Assembly (NCBI GenBank): GCA_963710175.1
Contig: CAVPZC010000002.1
Coordinates: 1,364,001 to 1,428,000, forward strand
Length of the DNA stretch: 64,000 nt
Source: Phormidesmis sp963710175
Lineage (GTDB): Bacteria > Cyanobacteriota > Cyanobacteriia > Phormidesmidales > Phormidesmidaceae
Direction: 5' to 3'
Position 1 is the stretch's first letter; every line of letters starts with the position of its first letter. This document shows, one piece after another, positions 32,491-41,084 of the stretch. The notes beneath the pieces are model-generated. The model was not told where the DNA came from and made no database searches. It saw nothing but the letters and a program-made list of their open reading frames with translations. The position numbers were made by a program, and so were the translations under genes.

Positions 32491-33159
32491 TCAGGCCAGT
32501 CGCTCTAGCGGCAGCTCACTGGCAAAGCTCTGCCGCTTCTCGAATCGTAAAGCTCCCTCAGTTGATCCCCATACGTGTTCGTGAGTTTCGATGTCCATCC
32601 CCTGGTCCAGGCTATCCCAGGTGTTTTCGGTCAGCTCCACGCGGCTAACGAGGTATGTCTTCTTTCCCTGGCGCGGAATCAAACAGCTGTTTCCAGGTTC
32701 AACACCGCCAATGAACTTGTTGCCGGCTCGCTGAAATGCCATTGAGCAGCCGGGCCGACGAATGGCGCAGGCTGCTGGAATCGTCTTCAAAACATCCCGG
32801 TTGTGGCCCGATCCCGCGTAGGGCACACCGTCTTTAAAGCCGTAATTTTCGATATAGATGCGATTCTCCCCCGGAGAGGCTTCGTCACCGCCCTCAGCTA
32901 CTAAACGATGCAATCCCTGACGATAGGGCTTCCATAGGTCATAGTCGTACACCTGCTCAGAATAGAAGCCAATGCCTCCCGGCAGACCCAGCGCCTCGAA
33001 AAACTCGAAGGGCAACGGCCTGAAAAATATGCGGATGTGAGCAAACTGAGTAGGCTGAGCGTGAGACTGTTTGAAGTTACTGAAGTCTCCAGCCATCCAG
33101 GTGGCTAAAGTGATAAAGTCGCGGCGGGTAGAGGGAGAAGCAGCAGTAGACGCAGTCAT
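32491..33159 (-). CDS. cpeT: T-type phycobiliprotein lyase CpeT
   Basis: 222 residues. T-type signatures are TLATWMAGDFSNFKQSHAQP, FAHIRIFFRPLP and FYSEQVYDYDLWKPYRQGLH. CpeT attaches phycoerythrobilin to Cys165 of PE beta. Gene order (cpeS-cpeT-cpeR) supports CpeT rather than CpcT. 50 bp after cpeS. Confidence 0.87.
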   Translation of the reverse strand: MTASTAASPSTRRDFITLATWMAGDFSNFKQSHAQPTQFAHIRIFFRPLPFEFFEALGLPGGIGFYSEQVYDYDLWKPYRQGLHRLVAEGGDEASPGENRIYIENYGFKDGVPYAGSGHNRDVLKTIPAACAIRRPGCSMAFQRAGNKFIGGVEPGNSCLIPRQGKKTYLVSRVELTENTWDSLDQGMDIETHEHVWGSTEGALRFEKRQSFASELPLERLA

Positions 33160-33209
33160 AGGGGTTGGTGGAGCGGCAAGAGATAAGTCAATTTTAGAAA
33201 ATCCGCAGG

Positions 33210-33749
33210 CTATTTGAGCGGCACCCGCACTTCAGAAGATAGAGAAGCGGTGGTGACGCCTTTACCATTGCTGGTTTTGATCAAAGAGACGCGAAAGCGC
33301 AAGTTTTCGCTGGCAAACCAAATTTTCTCTTCGGCAGCGGCGCGGTCATAGCCGGTAGTCAGCACAAAGGTCCCGTCAGCCTGAATGACGTAGTGACCTG
33401 CCGCTGGAATGGTTTCAGCGTATCCCTGGTCGCGCAGCAGTTTGCCGCTGGGCAGGTCGCTGTTCTCAATCAAATCGGGCACGGGCACCAAAATGGTTTG
33501 GCCTTTGAGCACGTCATCTTCATTCCAGTCGGTTTCGCCTTCCCAACTCATTTTAAAGGGGGTGGCAATGGCACTGCTATCTACGCCCTGACTCTCACAC
33601 AGGGCTAGCACTGCTGGGTCGGTTTTTTCTAGTTTTTCAATGTCAATCACAGAGCGAATTTCTTCAAAATGGGCAAACGCCAGATGGTGAGCGCTCCGCT
33701 GCGATTTCCATCGGCCTAGAGAACGCGCCACAAAAGTATCAATATCCAT
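33210..33749 (-). CDS. cpeS: S-type phycobiliprotein lyase CpeS
   Basis: 179 residues from ATG 33749 (MDIDTFVARSLGRWKSQRSA); the frame runs 8 codons further. Lipocalin-type S lyase with GQTILVPVPD, KLLRDQGYAETIPAAGHY and EKIWFASENLRFRVSLIK. CpeS attaches phycoerythrobilin to Cys82 of PE beta. Member of the cpeCDE-x-STR unit. Confidence 0.87.
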   Translation of the reverse strand: MDIDTFVARSLGRWKSQRSAHHLAFAHFEEIRSVIDIEKLEKTDPAVLALCESQGVDSSAIATPFKMSWEGETDWNEDDVLKGQTILVPVPDLIENSDLPSGKLLRDQGYAETIPAAGHYVIQADGTFVLTTGYDRAAAEEKIWFASENLRFRVSLIKTSNGKGVTTASLSSEVRVPLK

Positions 33750-33956
33750 GTCTAAACGGGTCTCTAAACCCACTGCTCTAAATCCGTCTTTTCAGCTTTT
33801 GGGCGATCGCGCCTCTCAAACACCCTATCAAAAGGCGTCAAAAGTAAAGAGGTCAAAGCGACTGGGCACTCACCCAACTTTGACCCCATCCTACCAAGCC
33901 AGCCGCTGCCCCAGCTGACCCAACTGGCACCAAACTGGCAACTGTGAAGAGCGCCT

Positions 33957-34271
33957 CTAGCGTTGCTTGCTACGCCGAGTGGGCTTTTTCTCTTCAGAGT
34001 TTGGAGCGGCACGGTCTGGGGCCTCGGCCCTGTCATCAGCGGCGCTGCTGCGGACTGCTGGTGAATTTCCCATCAGCTGCACAGACTCTACCTTACCGCC
34101 CTGATGGTTGATGGTTTGCAGTGCCTGAGACATCTGGCTGTAGGGCACCCGCACCTGATAATAGCCAGTCTTCATCACCGACTGCTGACGTACACCGGTT
34201 ACCTCAATAGTGACCGTGCGGTTTTGATAGTTGCTGATGCCGGTGCTCCCAAGCGTATTCATACCTGTCAT
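33957..34271 (-). CDS. Small stand-alone CpcD-domain linker with basic tail
   Basis: 104 residues; a second ATG at 34262 is possible. Residues ~15-68 form a CpcD-like module (TVTIEVTGVRQQ, YYQVRVPYSQMSQALQTINH, GGKVESVQL), the fold that caps rod ends. The C-terminal ~35 residues are charged and end KKPTRRSKQR. It lies between cpeE and cpeS, where a rod-capping protein is not part of the standard operon. It may be a PE-rod cap, with the basic tail for docking. Confidence 0.8.
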   Translation of the reverse strand: MTGMNTLGSTGISNYQNRTVTIEVTGVRQQSVMKTGYYQVRVPYSQMSQALQTINHQGGKVESVQLMGNSPAVRSSAADDRAEAPDRAAPNSEEKKPTRRSKQR

Positions 34272-34385
34272 TGGTCTGATCTCCCTATTACAAAGCCCAG
34301 TAAAAACACTGGACAGGAAAAACTGCTGCTAGTAGGCAGACGCTATTAAGCGGAACTTGCCGATCAGCAGCAGCTTGTTCTTACC

Positions 34386-35147
34386 CTATACAGGGTCAAT
34401 GCTGAGAATTTTTCCGCCGAACTTTTGAATGGTGCGGATTTTGCTTTGCAGCTGGCGATAGCCAATTTCGTAGGTGGCGCTACTCCGAGGCGTGCGGCTG
34501 CCGCCTGTATTAGCTCCCGAAACCGTGATCCGAAAGCGTCCACCAGTGCCGGTTCTACCTAAGCCAACACCCTTGGGCGATCTAATTTTGGTCGGCAGGT
34601 TTGATGCCAAATCTCCAGTGAGCTTAGACTTGGCACCGGACTTGTTTGAGGCATTGCCCCCCGCTAGCACCAGAGTCCGATTGAATCGGACATTTTTCGC
34701 GCCGGTTTCGGTGTTTTGGCCGCGCAGGTAGGGCACAGTATTCTCCCCAAAGCTCTGCCAGTACTCGTCACTGTCAATATACGAATCGATTTCGCCTTCG
34801 TAGCCGCGCTCTCCGTAAATGACCGTGTGAGCCGCAATTTCACGCTGGTCTTCAGGCGCACGGCCTAAAAGATTTTGAAAGTTCTTCTCAATAAAGCTAT
34901 AGGCAGAAGAAGACTCAAAAAAATAGCTGCGATAGAGATCGGACTTGGCCACTGCCCGTACGAAGCCGCGCACGCTGATGTCACCATTGCGCAACAGAGA
35001 TTCGGCGCTGGTCAGGCGCTGACTGTCCATCACGTGATGATTGCCTAAGACATGCCTGTATACGGCCTGAACTATCCCTTCCAAATCATCTTCGGAGGCG
35101 TTTTGACGCAGCTCCACAGGTTCAGGACTGGTCACCCAAATCGACAT
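34386..35147 (-). CDS. cpeE: Phycoerythrin-associated rod linker CpeE-like
   Basis: 253 residues. Linker domain (~20-165: VYRHVLGNHHVMDSQRLTSA, NFQNLLGRAPEDQREIA) followed by a CpcD-like domain (~205-253, FRITVSGAN..., ending GGKILSIDPV). It joins PE hexamers within the rods. The third cpe linker in the operon, which by position is cpeE. 115 bp before the small CpcD-domain gene. Confidence 0.83.
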   Translation of the reverse strand: MSIWVTSPEPVELRQNASEDDLEGIVQAVYRHVLGNHHVMDSQRLTSAESLLRNGDISVRGFVRAVAKSDLYRSYFFESSSAYSFIEKNFQNLLGRAPEDQREIAAHTVIYGERGYEGEIDSYIDSDEYWQSFGENTVPYLRGQNTETGAKNVRFNRTLVLAGGNASNKSGAKSKLTGDLASNLPTKIRSPKGVGLGRTGTGGRFRITVSGANTGGSRTPRSSATYEIGYRQLQSKIRTIQKFGGKILSIDPV

Positions 35148-35417
35148 ACAGTTGGCTCCATTACTAATAATTTAGGCCGGTGGCCTGTTTACAGGTAACC
35201 GGACTGCGAGCCTCTAAATGAGAAAATGTTTGGTTTCTCTAACTAACTTAATAAAGCAGAGAACAAGCGATCAACAAAAAGAGCTAAAAGCAAGCCATAT
35301 CAGAACGTGCGAGCAGCTTTTGAACAATGCAAAAAGCTTCTGTACACCTGAATAGCTAGCTATTAGCTCTAAAGTTGAGCGGGGAAATTTAGCGCAGAGG
35401 GCGATCGCGCCCCTTAC

Positions 35418-36158
35418 CTAAACTTCGGTAATGCTGACAATCTTCGCGCCACTGCGCTGAATGCGCTGAATCTGAGGCGTCATCTTTCTAGCAGAGACGA
35501 TGTACTCATTGAAGCTGACGCGACGAGGCGCATCAAACTTAGCCGCCGTTGTGCGAATCTTAAAGCGCTTTTCGGTAGTGGAGCCAGCTGTTGCCTTGGC
35601 GGTGGTGATTTTATTGGCACTATTAGTGGCTACGTCATATACCAGCTGAGAAGCTGTGACGGCGCTGCTGACCTGAGCAGGGCCTCGATTGACGGCAAAG
35701 TTGCGGTTGTAAACGACCTGCTTACGTCCGGTTTCGCTCTTATCGCGACTGTAGGGCACCACGTTTTCGCCAAAGGCCTGCTGGTACTCATCACCATCGA
35801 CGTAAGAGTCGATATCGGCGTCGTAACCCTCTTCGGCGCAGCGGCGAATGTGCTCAGAGACTTCTGCCTGCGACTCGGGCGCACGACCGAGCATATGCTG
35901 AAAGTTAAGCTCTACAAAGCGATAGGGCGCACAGCTCTCAAAGTAGCGAGCCCGATAAAAGTCGGACTTGCCAACAGCGCGGACAAATTCACGGACTGAA
36001 ATGGATCCGTCGCACAGCTGAGACTCAGCGGTAACCAAGCGCTCACTTTCCATTACGTGAGGGTTGCCTAGCACCTGCTTATACACAGCGCGAATGATCG
36101 TCTGAATGTCTTCTTTTGAGCTCGTCGGCCAGAGCTCATAGGTGTAGTCATCGGCCAT
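35418..36158 (-). CDS. cpeD: Phycoerythrin-associated rod linker CpeD-like
   Basis: 246 residues. Linker domain (VYKQVLGNPHVMESERLVTA, ELNFQHMLGRAPESQAEVSE) and a C-terminal CpcD-like domain (FKIRTTAAK, FNEYIVSARKMTPQIQRIQR). Rod linker between PE hexamers. Second linker of the operon. 270 bp of gene-free DNA separates it from cpeE and 359 bp separates it from cpeC, so differential processing is possible. Confidence 0.83.
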   Translation of the reverse strand: MADDYTYELWPTSSKEDIQTIIRAVYKQVLGNPHVMESERLVTAESQLCDGSISVREFVRAVGKSDFYRARYFESCAPYRFVELNFQHMLGRAPESQAEVSEHIRRCAEEGYDADIDSYVDGDEYQQAFGENVVPYSRDKSETGRKQVVYNRNFAVNRGPAQVSSAVTASQLVYDVATNSANKITTAKATAGSTTEKRFKIRTTAAKFDAPRRVSFNEYIVSARKMTPQIQRIQRSGAKIVSITEV

Positions 36159-36517
36159 AGGGATTCTCCTTAATAAAATTTTCTCTCAACAGCTTTTTAA
36201 TCGGGTTTTCAGCAAAGGGCTCAAGACTGATCTGCCTCGAAGCTGGCTCGCCTTTAATACAGTCCAGCCAAGACGGGTAATCGCTCGCAGACGAATATCT
36301 CGTGGGAATGAGAATTTAATAAGATACGCAATTCCTTAGCCCACTCTGCGAGAAGAGCAAGTTCTACATCCCCGACTCTTCTTTCAAAGGGAGGAGGCCG
36401 GATCTTGATCCCTCTCCCGCGGGGAGAGGGCTAGGGAGAGGGATCCGAGGCAGACGCAAATGGTCAAGTTACCCAATCCTCACTCCCTACGTGCGATCGC
36501 CCAGTTTTGCCAGTTCG
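36159..36517. other. cpeC-cpeD intergenic region with strong hairpin
   Basis: 359 bp. A GC-rich hairpin at 36410-36430 (CCCTCTCCC/GGGAGAGGG, loop GCG) competes with a longer pairing of GATCCCTCTCCC (36407-36418) with GGGAGAGGGATC (36434-36445). It could attenuate or protect the mRNA and set linker stoichiometry. Nothing else seen. Confidence 0.55.
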
Positions 36518-37390
36518 CTAGTCTACTGCGGTAATACTGGCGATCACGCCGCCCTGCTGGTGAATGCGCTGATACTCCTGAGAAAGCTTCTCGTAAGGCA
36601 CCAGGTACACTTGGTTGGCACGGCGGAATCGAGAGGAAGCTTTGCGCACAGTATTGGCTCGAATAGCCGTCACCTCAATGCGGTAGACCTTGCCACGCTC
36701 ACCAATGCTGGCACCCACACGAGTAGGCGCAGATGTCGGCGGCTCGCTGAAGGCCCAGCCCTCAGACCCACCAGAAGGCGCTTTCACCGCCGTCGGAATG
36801 GCATTGATCACCAGCTTGTTCAGACGTGGTTCCTTACCAGAAGTACTGCCCTTAAGAGAGCTGCTCGATGCGCCGCGAACCAGTTCAAACAGGTGAGTAA
36901 ATTCAACCATGCTCTCAGAGGCTTCGCTCTTATAGCCGCGAATGTAGGGCACCAGGTTTTCGCCAAAGGTGTTTTGATACTCGTCACTGTCAAGGTAAGT
37001 ATCAATATCAGCCTCAAAGCTTTCGGCATCGAGCACGTTGCTGTGAAACTTCATTTCGTCGTAGCTGTTGGGCGCGCGGCCCAGCAAATGACGGAAGTTA
37101 AGCTCGGTATAGCGGTAGCGCGGGCAGCTTTCAAAAAAGCGAGTGCGATACAGGTCGGACTTTGCCACCGCGCGGACAAATTCGCGTACGCTGTACTCAC
37201 CCAGCTTGAACTGAGATTCGGCCACCTCAAGGCGCTCGCTTTCCATCACGTAAGCATTGCCCAAAACCTGCCGGTACACGGCATTGATAACGTCTTCCTT
37301 TTCATCCGCCGAGAGATCGGGAAACCACTCAATGGGCGGAGTTTCTTCAAAAAGACTGACGCCTAATCGCGATGCTGGTCCGAAGGCCAT
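36518..37390 (-). CDS. cpeC: Phycoerythrin-associated rod linker CpeC
   Basis: 290 residues, the longest of the three cpe linkers as in other species. Linker domain (~25-180: VYRQVLGNAYVMESERLEVA, ELNFRHLLGRAPNSYDEM), a Ser/Pro-rich spacer, and a CpcD-like domain (~230-290: KVYRIEVTAIRANTV, ending GGVIASITAVD). It attaches the first PE hexamer to the phycocyanin part of the rod. First gene of the minus-strand linker/lyase/regulator run. Confidence 0.87.
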   Translation of the reverse strand: MAFGPASRLGVSLFEETPPIEWFPDLSADEKEDVINAVYRQVLGNAYVMESERLEVAESQFKLGEYSVREFVRAVAKSDLYRTRFFESCPRYRYTELNFRHLLGRAPNSYDEMKFHSNVLDAESFEADIDTYLDSDEYQNTFGENLVPYIRGYKSEASESMVEFTHLFELVRGASSSSLKGSTSGKEPRLNKLVINAIPTAVKAPSGGSEGWAFSEPPTSAPTRVGASIGERGKVYRIEVTAIRANTVRKASSRFRRANQVYLVPYEKLSQEYQRIHQQGGVIASITAVD

Positions 37391-37815
37391 GGATGCTATC
37401 TCCTAGTTGACAACAGTAAATGAGAGAGCTGTCTCAAAACATTAAGGGACGAATCGAAAGAATTCTTAGAGACAGTCGCCTTAAACCCAGTGACTTGTCC
37501 GAGCCAGGCTGCAAGCACTTCAGCTACCTGCGCCTTTTTGTACTCAGCAAGCTTGAGAAACAAATCTCTGCAAGGAGCGGAATAAATGCTGCTTGCGTGT
37601 TCTCATTTTGTCGGCAAAAGGGGTCTATTTCTGTCAAGTTTTGTGAAGCAATAGCGGCCTTCAGCTGCTCGCCAGTAAATGCTGTATAGCCAGTCAACCC
37701 TGACAGTCAGGCAAAAAACGAGAAGTCCAGACGGCTTGATTTAGGCCGACGGCTGCTCAGAGCGACCGTCGATCTCGTGATTTATCTTTACAAAGGTCCA
37801 CTATCTTCAGCAGCT
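37391..37815. other. cpeC upstream region
   Basis: 425 bp without a supported gene; an 89-codon plus-strand frame here has no family features. Expected to contain the cpeC promoter. No CpeR target motif is known to me that could be tested by eye. Confidence 0.5.
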
Positions 37816-38412
37816 TCAATCTGTAAAAGCCGAGAGACGAGCGATCAGATGGTCAAAATAGGGCGCCAAAACTGGGCGCGCCTCAGATGAAAATCGGCTG
37901 AGGCACGCTTTTTTGATCCCTTTCAAGCCTTCAACCATGGCCGGCAGGGGCACGTCTAGCTCTTCATAGAGCTGCTCCATCGCTACCAGCCCACTAGTGC
38001 TGGTGTAGTGGTCGTGCTGCCCAGCGATGCCGTAGGTAATACAGCGCAAAAAATGCCAGAAGTCTCGCCAGCAGGCTTCTGCTCTCGCGGGCGGATAGAG
38101 CCCGCCGCCTACGTCTAGAATGCCGGGAAAGGTCTGGAGAACTCCGGCGCGGGCCTCATCGACGATGGCCGCCGCGTGGTCGCGCAGCTGTTTGGCGACA
38201 GCAGTTGCCTCTAAGTCGGCTAAGCGAAAAGCATCGCCAGCTGCACTCGTCTGGGCGATCGCCGCTAAATCTTTGTCGGTGAGGTATCGCTTTTCGTCAT
38301 CGGCGGCTTGAAAGCGAGCGATCGCCGCAGGCTCCATGCCGGTCCACTCAGAAAAGCCGACAATTCGCGCCTGAGGAATAAGCTGTTGAGCTCGGTTACT
38401 GAGTTTGTTCAT
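37816..38412 (-). CDS. Phycobiliprotein-like paralogue retaining a bilin-type cysteine
   Basis: 198 residues with the globin-like phycobiliprotein pattern in its middle: FPGILDVGGGLYPPARAEAC followed by WRDFWHFLRCITYGIAGQ. Cys114 occupies the place of Cys82/84 (AACLRD in PE/PC) and the following YGIAG helix is kept. N- and C-terminal parts diverge from alpha, beta and ApcA-F subunits. Such paralogues occur in PE clusters; whether it binds bilin, chaperones subunits or is a phycobilisome component is unknown. Adjacent to the HEAT lyase-like gene at 38450. Confidence 0.8.
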   Translation of the reverse strand: MNKLSNRAQQLIPQARIVGFSEWTGMEPAAIARFQAADDEKRYLTDKDLAAIAQTSAAGDAFRLADLEATAVAKQLRDHAAAIVDEARAGVLQTFPGILDVGGGLYPPARAEACWRDFWHFLRCITYGIAGQHDHYTSTSGLVAMEQLYEELDVPLPAMVEGLKGIKKACLSRFSSEARPVLAPYFDHLIARLSAFTD

Positions 38413-38449
38413 AGTTGGCTGTATTGACGACTGCTGACAATCTACAAGA

Positions 38450-39691
38450 CTAAGCCTGCTTTAGCGCCTTGAGCTGCTCAATGGCTATGGCCGCAACCCG
38501 CTGTACCGAGGTCTCCACGTCGCGGTGCAAAGCCGTAATCGATTCAATCGCATCGGGGTTACCCAGTCTAGCTAGGGCCAGGGCCGCCGCCTTCCGGACT
38601 TCGGCCTGGCGATCTTTGAGACAGGCAATTAAGGGCTGATAGGCTTTTTGATGGTTGAGCCGGGCGAGGTTGGCCGCTGCTTCAATTCTCACTTCTGGCG
38701 AATGGTCATTGAGCGCTTCGGTCAGCATTGTCAGTGCTTTTTGGGGCGACTCTGGTTGATGGTAGCCTGTCTGCGGTTGGCCCATTTGCGGTTGCCCCAT
38801 CTGCGGTTGGCCCATCTGAGGCTGATCTATCTGTGGCTGGCCCGTCTGTCGCCCTGTCTGTCGCCCTGTCTGTCGCCCTGTCTGTCGCTCCTTGGATCGC
38901 CGCTGAGATCGCTCCTGGGAGCGGTCAGACTGGAGCTGATGGTCTGCCTGTCGCGGTGCGGGCTGCTCCTGGCCTGCCTGCTTTTGAGCCAGCTGTTTCT
39001 GAGCGAGCTGCTTTTGGGCAAGCTGTGCGATCGCCCCAATCATCGCCGTTCTCACCGCCGGAGAAGGATTGCTGATATTGCGGTATAGCTGCTCACTCAC
39101 CTCACTACTCATAGAGGCGATCGCCCAGGCAGCATGGCCTTTGCAGCTTTCACTGGCCTGATCCGATGCCAGCACCGTCCGCAGTGAGTCAAACGCTGGC
39201 GCACCAACTTTGGCCAAAGCCCCTGCCGCCGCACTCTTAACGCCAATATCTGGGTCTTGCAGCAGCGCCTCGACTAGACCCTCCACCGATGTCGGATCGC
39301 CGATATTTGTCAGGGCGTTACAGCAGGCCCGGCGAACCACCGGTTCGGGATGACTGGCAATTCCTTCTAGTAAAAAAGGAGTAGCCGGTTCTCCTATCTG
39401 GCTGAAGGACTCTACCAGCGCAATTCGCGCCTGCCGCCGAGGGTCTACCAGGCTCTGAACCATTTGCCGCAGCAAAAATGGATCGGGCGATTCAAACGCC
39501 AGTAGCTCTATCTGCTGGTTGACATGGTCGATCAGCTGATCGACTTTAGCTTTAGCCTCTAGCGAATCTGGGGAGTTGGCCTCGCCATTGGTTTGAGCGC
39601 CATTGATTTGAGCGCCATTGATTTGGCTGCCGTTTTGATGGCCGTTTTGACTGCCATTAGTAGGTACGTGACGATCATGTGAGTCGTTCAA
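38450..39691 (-). CDS. cpeF: HEAT-repeat lyase-like protein (CpeF-like) with tandem-repeat insert
   Basis: 413 residues. The start is a TTG with GAGGG upstream, 3 bp after the preceding gene's stop; no ATG or GTG is suitable. Residues ~45-220 hold HEAT/E-Z repeats (RRACCNALTNIGDPTSVEGL, KGHAAWAIASM), similar to what I recall of CpeF/MpeV, the lyase for the doubly linked bilin of PE beta (Cys50/61). Residues ~222-315 are an insert of tandem peptides (LAQKQ x3-4, RQTG x4, QMGQP x3), after which HEAT repeats resume. The N-terminus is NG-rich. Without the insert the length is ~320, normal for the family. Confidence 0.65.
   Translation of the reverse strand: MNDSHDRHVPTNGSQNGHQNGSQINGAQINGAQTNGEANSPDSLEAKAKVDQLIDHVNQQIELLAFESPDPFLLRQMVQSLVDPRRQARIALVESFSQIGEPATPFLLEGIASHPEPVVRRACCNALTNIGDPTSVEGLVEALLQDPDIGVKSAAAGALAKVGAPAFDSLRTVLASDQASESCKGHAAWAIASMSSEVSEQLYRNISNPSPAVRTAMIGAIAQLAQKQLAQKQLAQKQAGQEQPAPRQADHQLQSDRSQERSQRRSKERQTGRQTGRQTGRQTGQPQIDQPQMGQPQMGQPQMGQPQTGYHQPESPQKALTMLTEALNDHSPEVRIEAAANLARLNHQKAYQPLIACLKDRQAEVRKAAALALARLGNPDAIESITALHRDVETSVQRVAAIAIEQLKALKQA
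38745..39027 (-). repeat. In-frame tandem repeats coding the insert of the HEAT protein
   Basis: Three adjacent families of short direct repeats (15-bp units for LAQKQ and QMGQP, 12-bp units for RQTG). All are multiples of three, so the frame is conserved. Copy number probably varies between strains by slippage. Confidence 0.85.
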
Positions 39692-39694
39692 AAG

Positions 39695-39943
39695 TTAGCC
39701 CTCGACGGGTGATGTAGCGGTCGGCTGCTGTAGCTGAGCTAGAGAAGCGTCAATTTTACGAATTTCGGGATGGTTCTCAAGCTGTGCCTTCACCATGGAC
39801 TTGGGCAGCTTTGCCTTTTTCGCAGTAGCCATAAAATCTGCCATCAGTCGCTGACGGTACCTTTCCAGATCAGCAATCACATCAGCGATTTCTTGAGAGG
39901 AAGGATTAGCCTGTGTCTCATTGACTTGAGTGTTTTCTACCAC
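39695..39943 (-). CDS. Small conserved protein in the phycobilisome cluster
   Basis: 82 residues from GTG 39943, preceded by AAGAGG at good spacing; the frame extends upstream to a TTG without support. A single helical region with basic patches (DLERYRQRLMADFMATAKKA, KLPKSMVKAQLENHPEIRKI). No recognised family. Its stop is 3 bp before the TTG of the CpeF-like gene, so the two are translationally linked and may act together. Confidence 0.6.
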   Translation of the reverse strand: MVENTQVNETQANPSSQEIADVIADLERYRQRLMADFMATAKKAKLPKSMVKAQLENHPEIRKIDASLAQLQQPTATSPVEG

Positions 39944-40258
39944 CGTGAATACCTCTTGGATTTTCTGAAGGGTTTTACCATTCTGGCGCGGCTCTGATGC
40001 AGCAGATATCGGTCTGCGTACTGCCAGCAAGCTACCAGTGTTTTTGCCTAGCCTATAATGGTATCACCGGGCACAAATCCTGACTCATTTGGCTAAATAC
40101 ACCCTAGACATCTAGATATACCCCATATATCCAGAGACGATAGAGACGGTAAGGAAGTGCCGCTTGATAAATTAAAAAATATTTCTTTACAAGACCCTTT
40201 AGATCTAGAGCAAGCTAAAGATCTAAAGCAAATTAATCTGCTCCTCTGCGTAGGCTCA

Positions 40259-40921
40259 ATGAATATTTCCGAAATTAAAGCACTGCTAGCGAGTGAGGAT
40301 CCTCAGGAACGGCTGCGAGGACTCACTGCGCTAAGAGACTGCGAAAATGAAACGGCAGTGCCACTGCTGATCGCTCAGCGGCAAGACTCAGCCTTCTTGG
40401 TGCGGTCGTTTGTGGCTATGGGACTGGGCCGCAAGCGGACTGAAACGACTTATACGGCACTGCTAGAGATGCTCGCGGCTGAAACCGATAGCAATGTTCA
40501 AGCTGAAATTGCCAATTCTCTGGGTCTACACGGCAGCCGAGCAGTGGAGCGGCTGACGGCGCTGTTTTACGAAAACGACAACTGGCTGGTGCGGCGTAGC
40601 ATCCTGGCAATTATGACAGAGCTGGAGAGCCCTAAGTCGCTGCTAGAGATCGCTTTAGAAGCACTCAAAGATCCGGATCAAACCATTGCCCAGGCGGGTA
40701 TTTTCACGCTGGGTATGCTGGCTAATACCGACCAAGCACAGGGCGCTTTAGATGCACTGCTGCCTCTGATGAGCGATCGCAACTGGCGATCGCGCCTGGC
40801 TCTGGCCAACGCTCTCAAGGCTTTTGAATCAGACCGTGCCAAAACCGCCCTGCCCAAGCTGCGTCAAGACAGCCACCACAAGGTGGTAGCGGCGGCTCTG
40901 GAAGATCTGCTGCCGACATAG
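40259..40921 (+). CDS. HEAT-repeat phycobilisome lyase-like protein
   Basis: 220 residues from ATG 40259. A GTG at 40157 is in frame, but the DNA there carries a promoter-like motif shared with 41019, so the ATG is preferred. Six or so HEAT repeats (PQERLRGLTALRDCENETAV, RSFVAMGLGRK, ANSLGLHGSRAVERL, RRSILAIM). Resembles NblB and other E/Z-type bilin lyase-related proteins. Substrate unknown. Confidence 0.75.
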   Translation: MNISEIKALLASEDPQERLRGLTALRDCENETAVPLLIAQRQDSAFLVRSFVAMGLGRKRTETTYTALLEMLAAETDSNVQAEIANSLGLHGSRAVERLTALFYENDNWLVRRSILAIMTELESPKSLLEIALEALKDPDQTIAQAGIFTLGMLANTDQAQGALDALLPLMSDRNWRSRLALANALKAFESDRAKTALPKLRQDSHHKVVAAALEDLLPT

Positions 40922-41084
40922 CGATCCTGTTTTGCGGCTGTGTTTTGTCAGAAATCTTGCTAGCGTAATCTTGCTGGCGATTGATTGCTGCTCTAGTTCA
41001 AATAGGCTATCTTAATTTGTGAAGAAATATTTCTTTACAGAAAAACCGACCTGCTTTGTGCAGATCAGACCTAAGAGGAGCGCT

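Noticed and set aside
37420..37689. 89-codon plus-strand frame upstream of cpeC
   Set aside because: No recognisable sequence features; it occupies the expected cpeC promoter region.
38758..38890. Regularly spaced short repeats that look like a CRISPR array
   Set aside because: They are 12-15 bp direct repeats without spacers, in frame within the HEAT protein gene; they encode peptide repeats.
38648..39088. Long plus-strand open frames opposite the CpeF-like gene
   Set aside because: Mirror-image frames created by the low-complexity repeats; no start context or family features.
40157..40258. GTG start for the HEAT protein at 40157
   Set aside because: The first 34 codons would cover a promoter-like motif shared with 41019; the ATG at 40259 begins the recognisable HEAT sequence.
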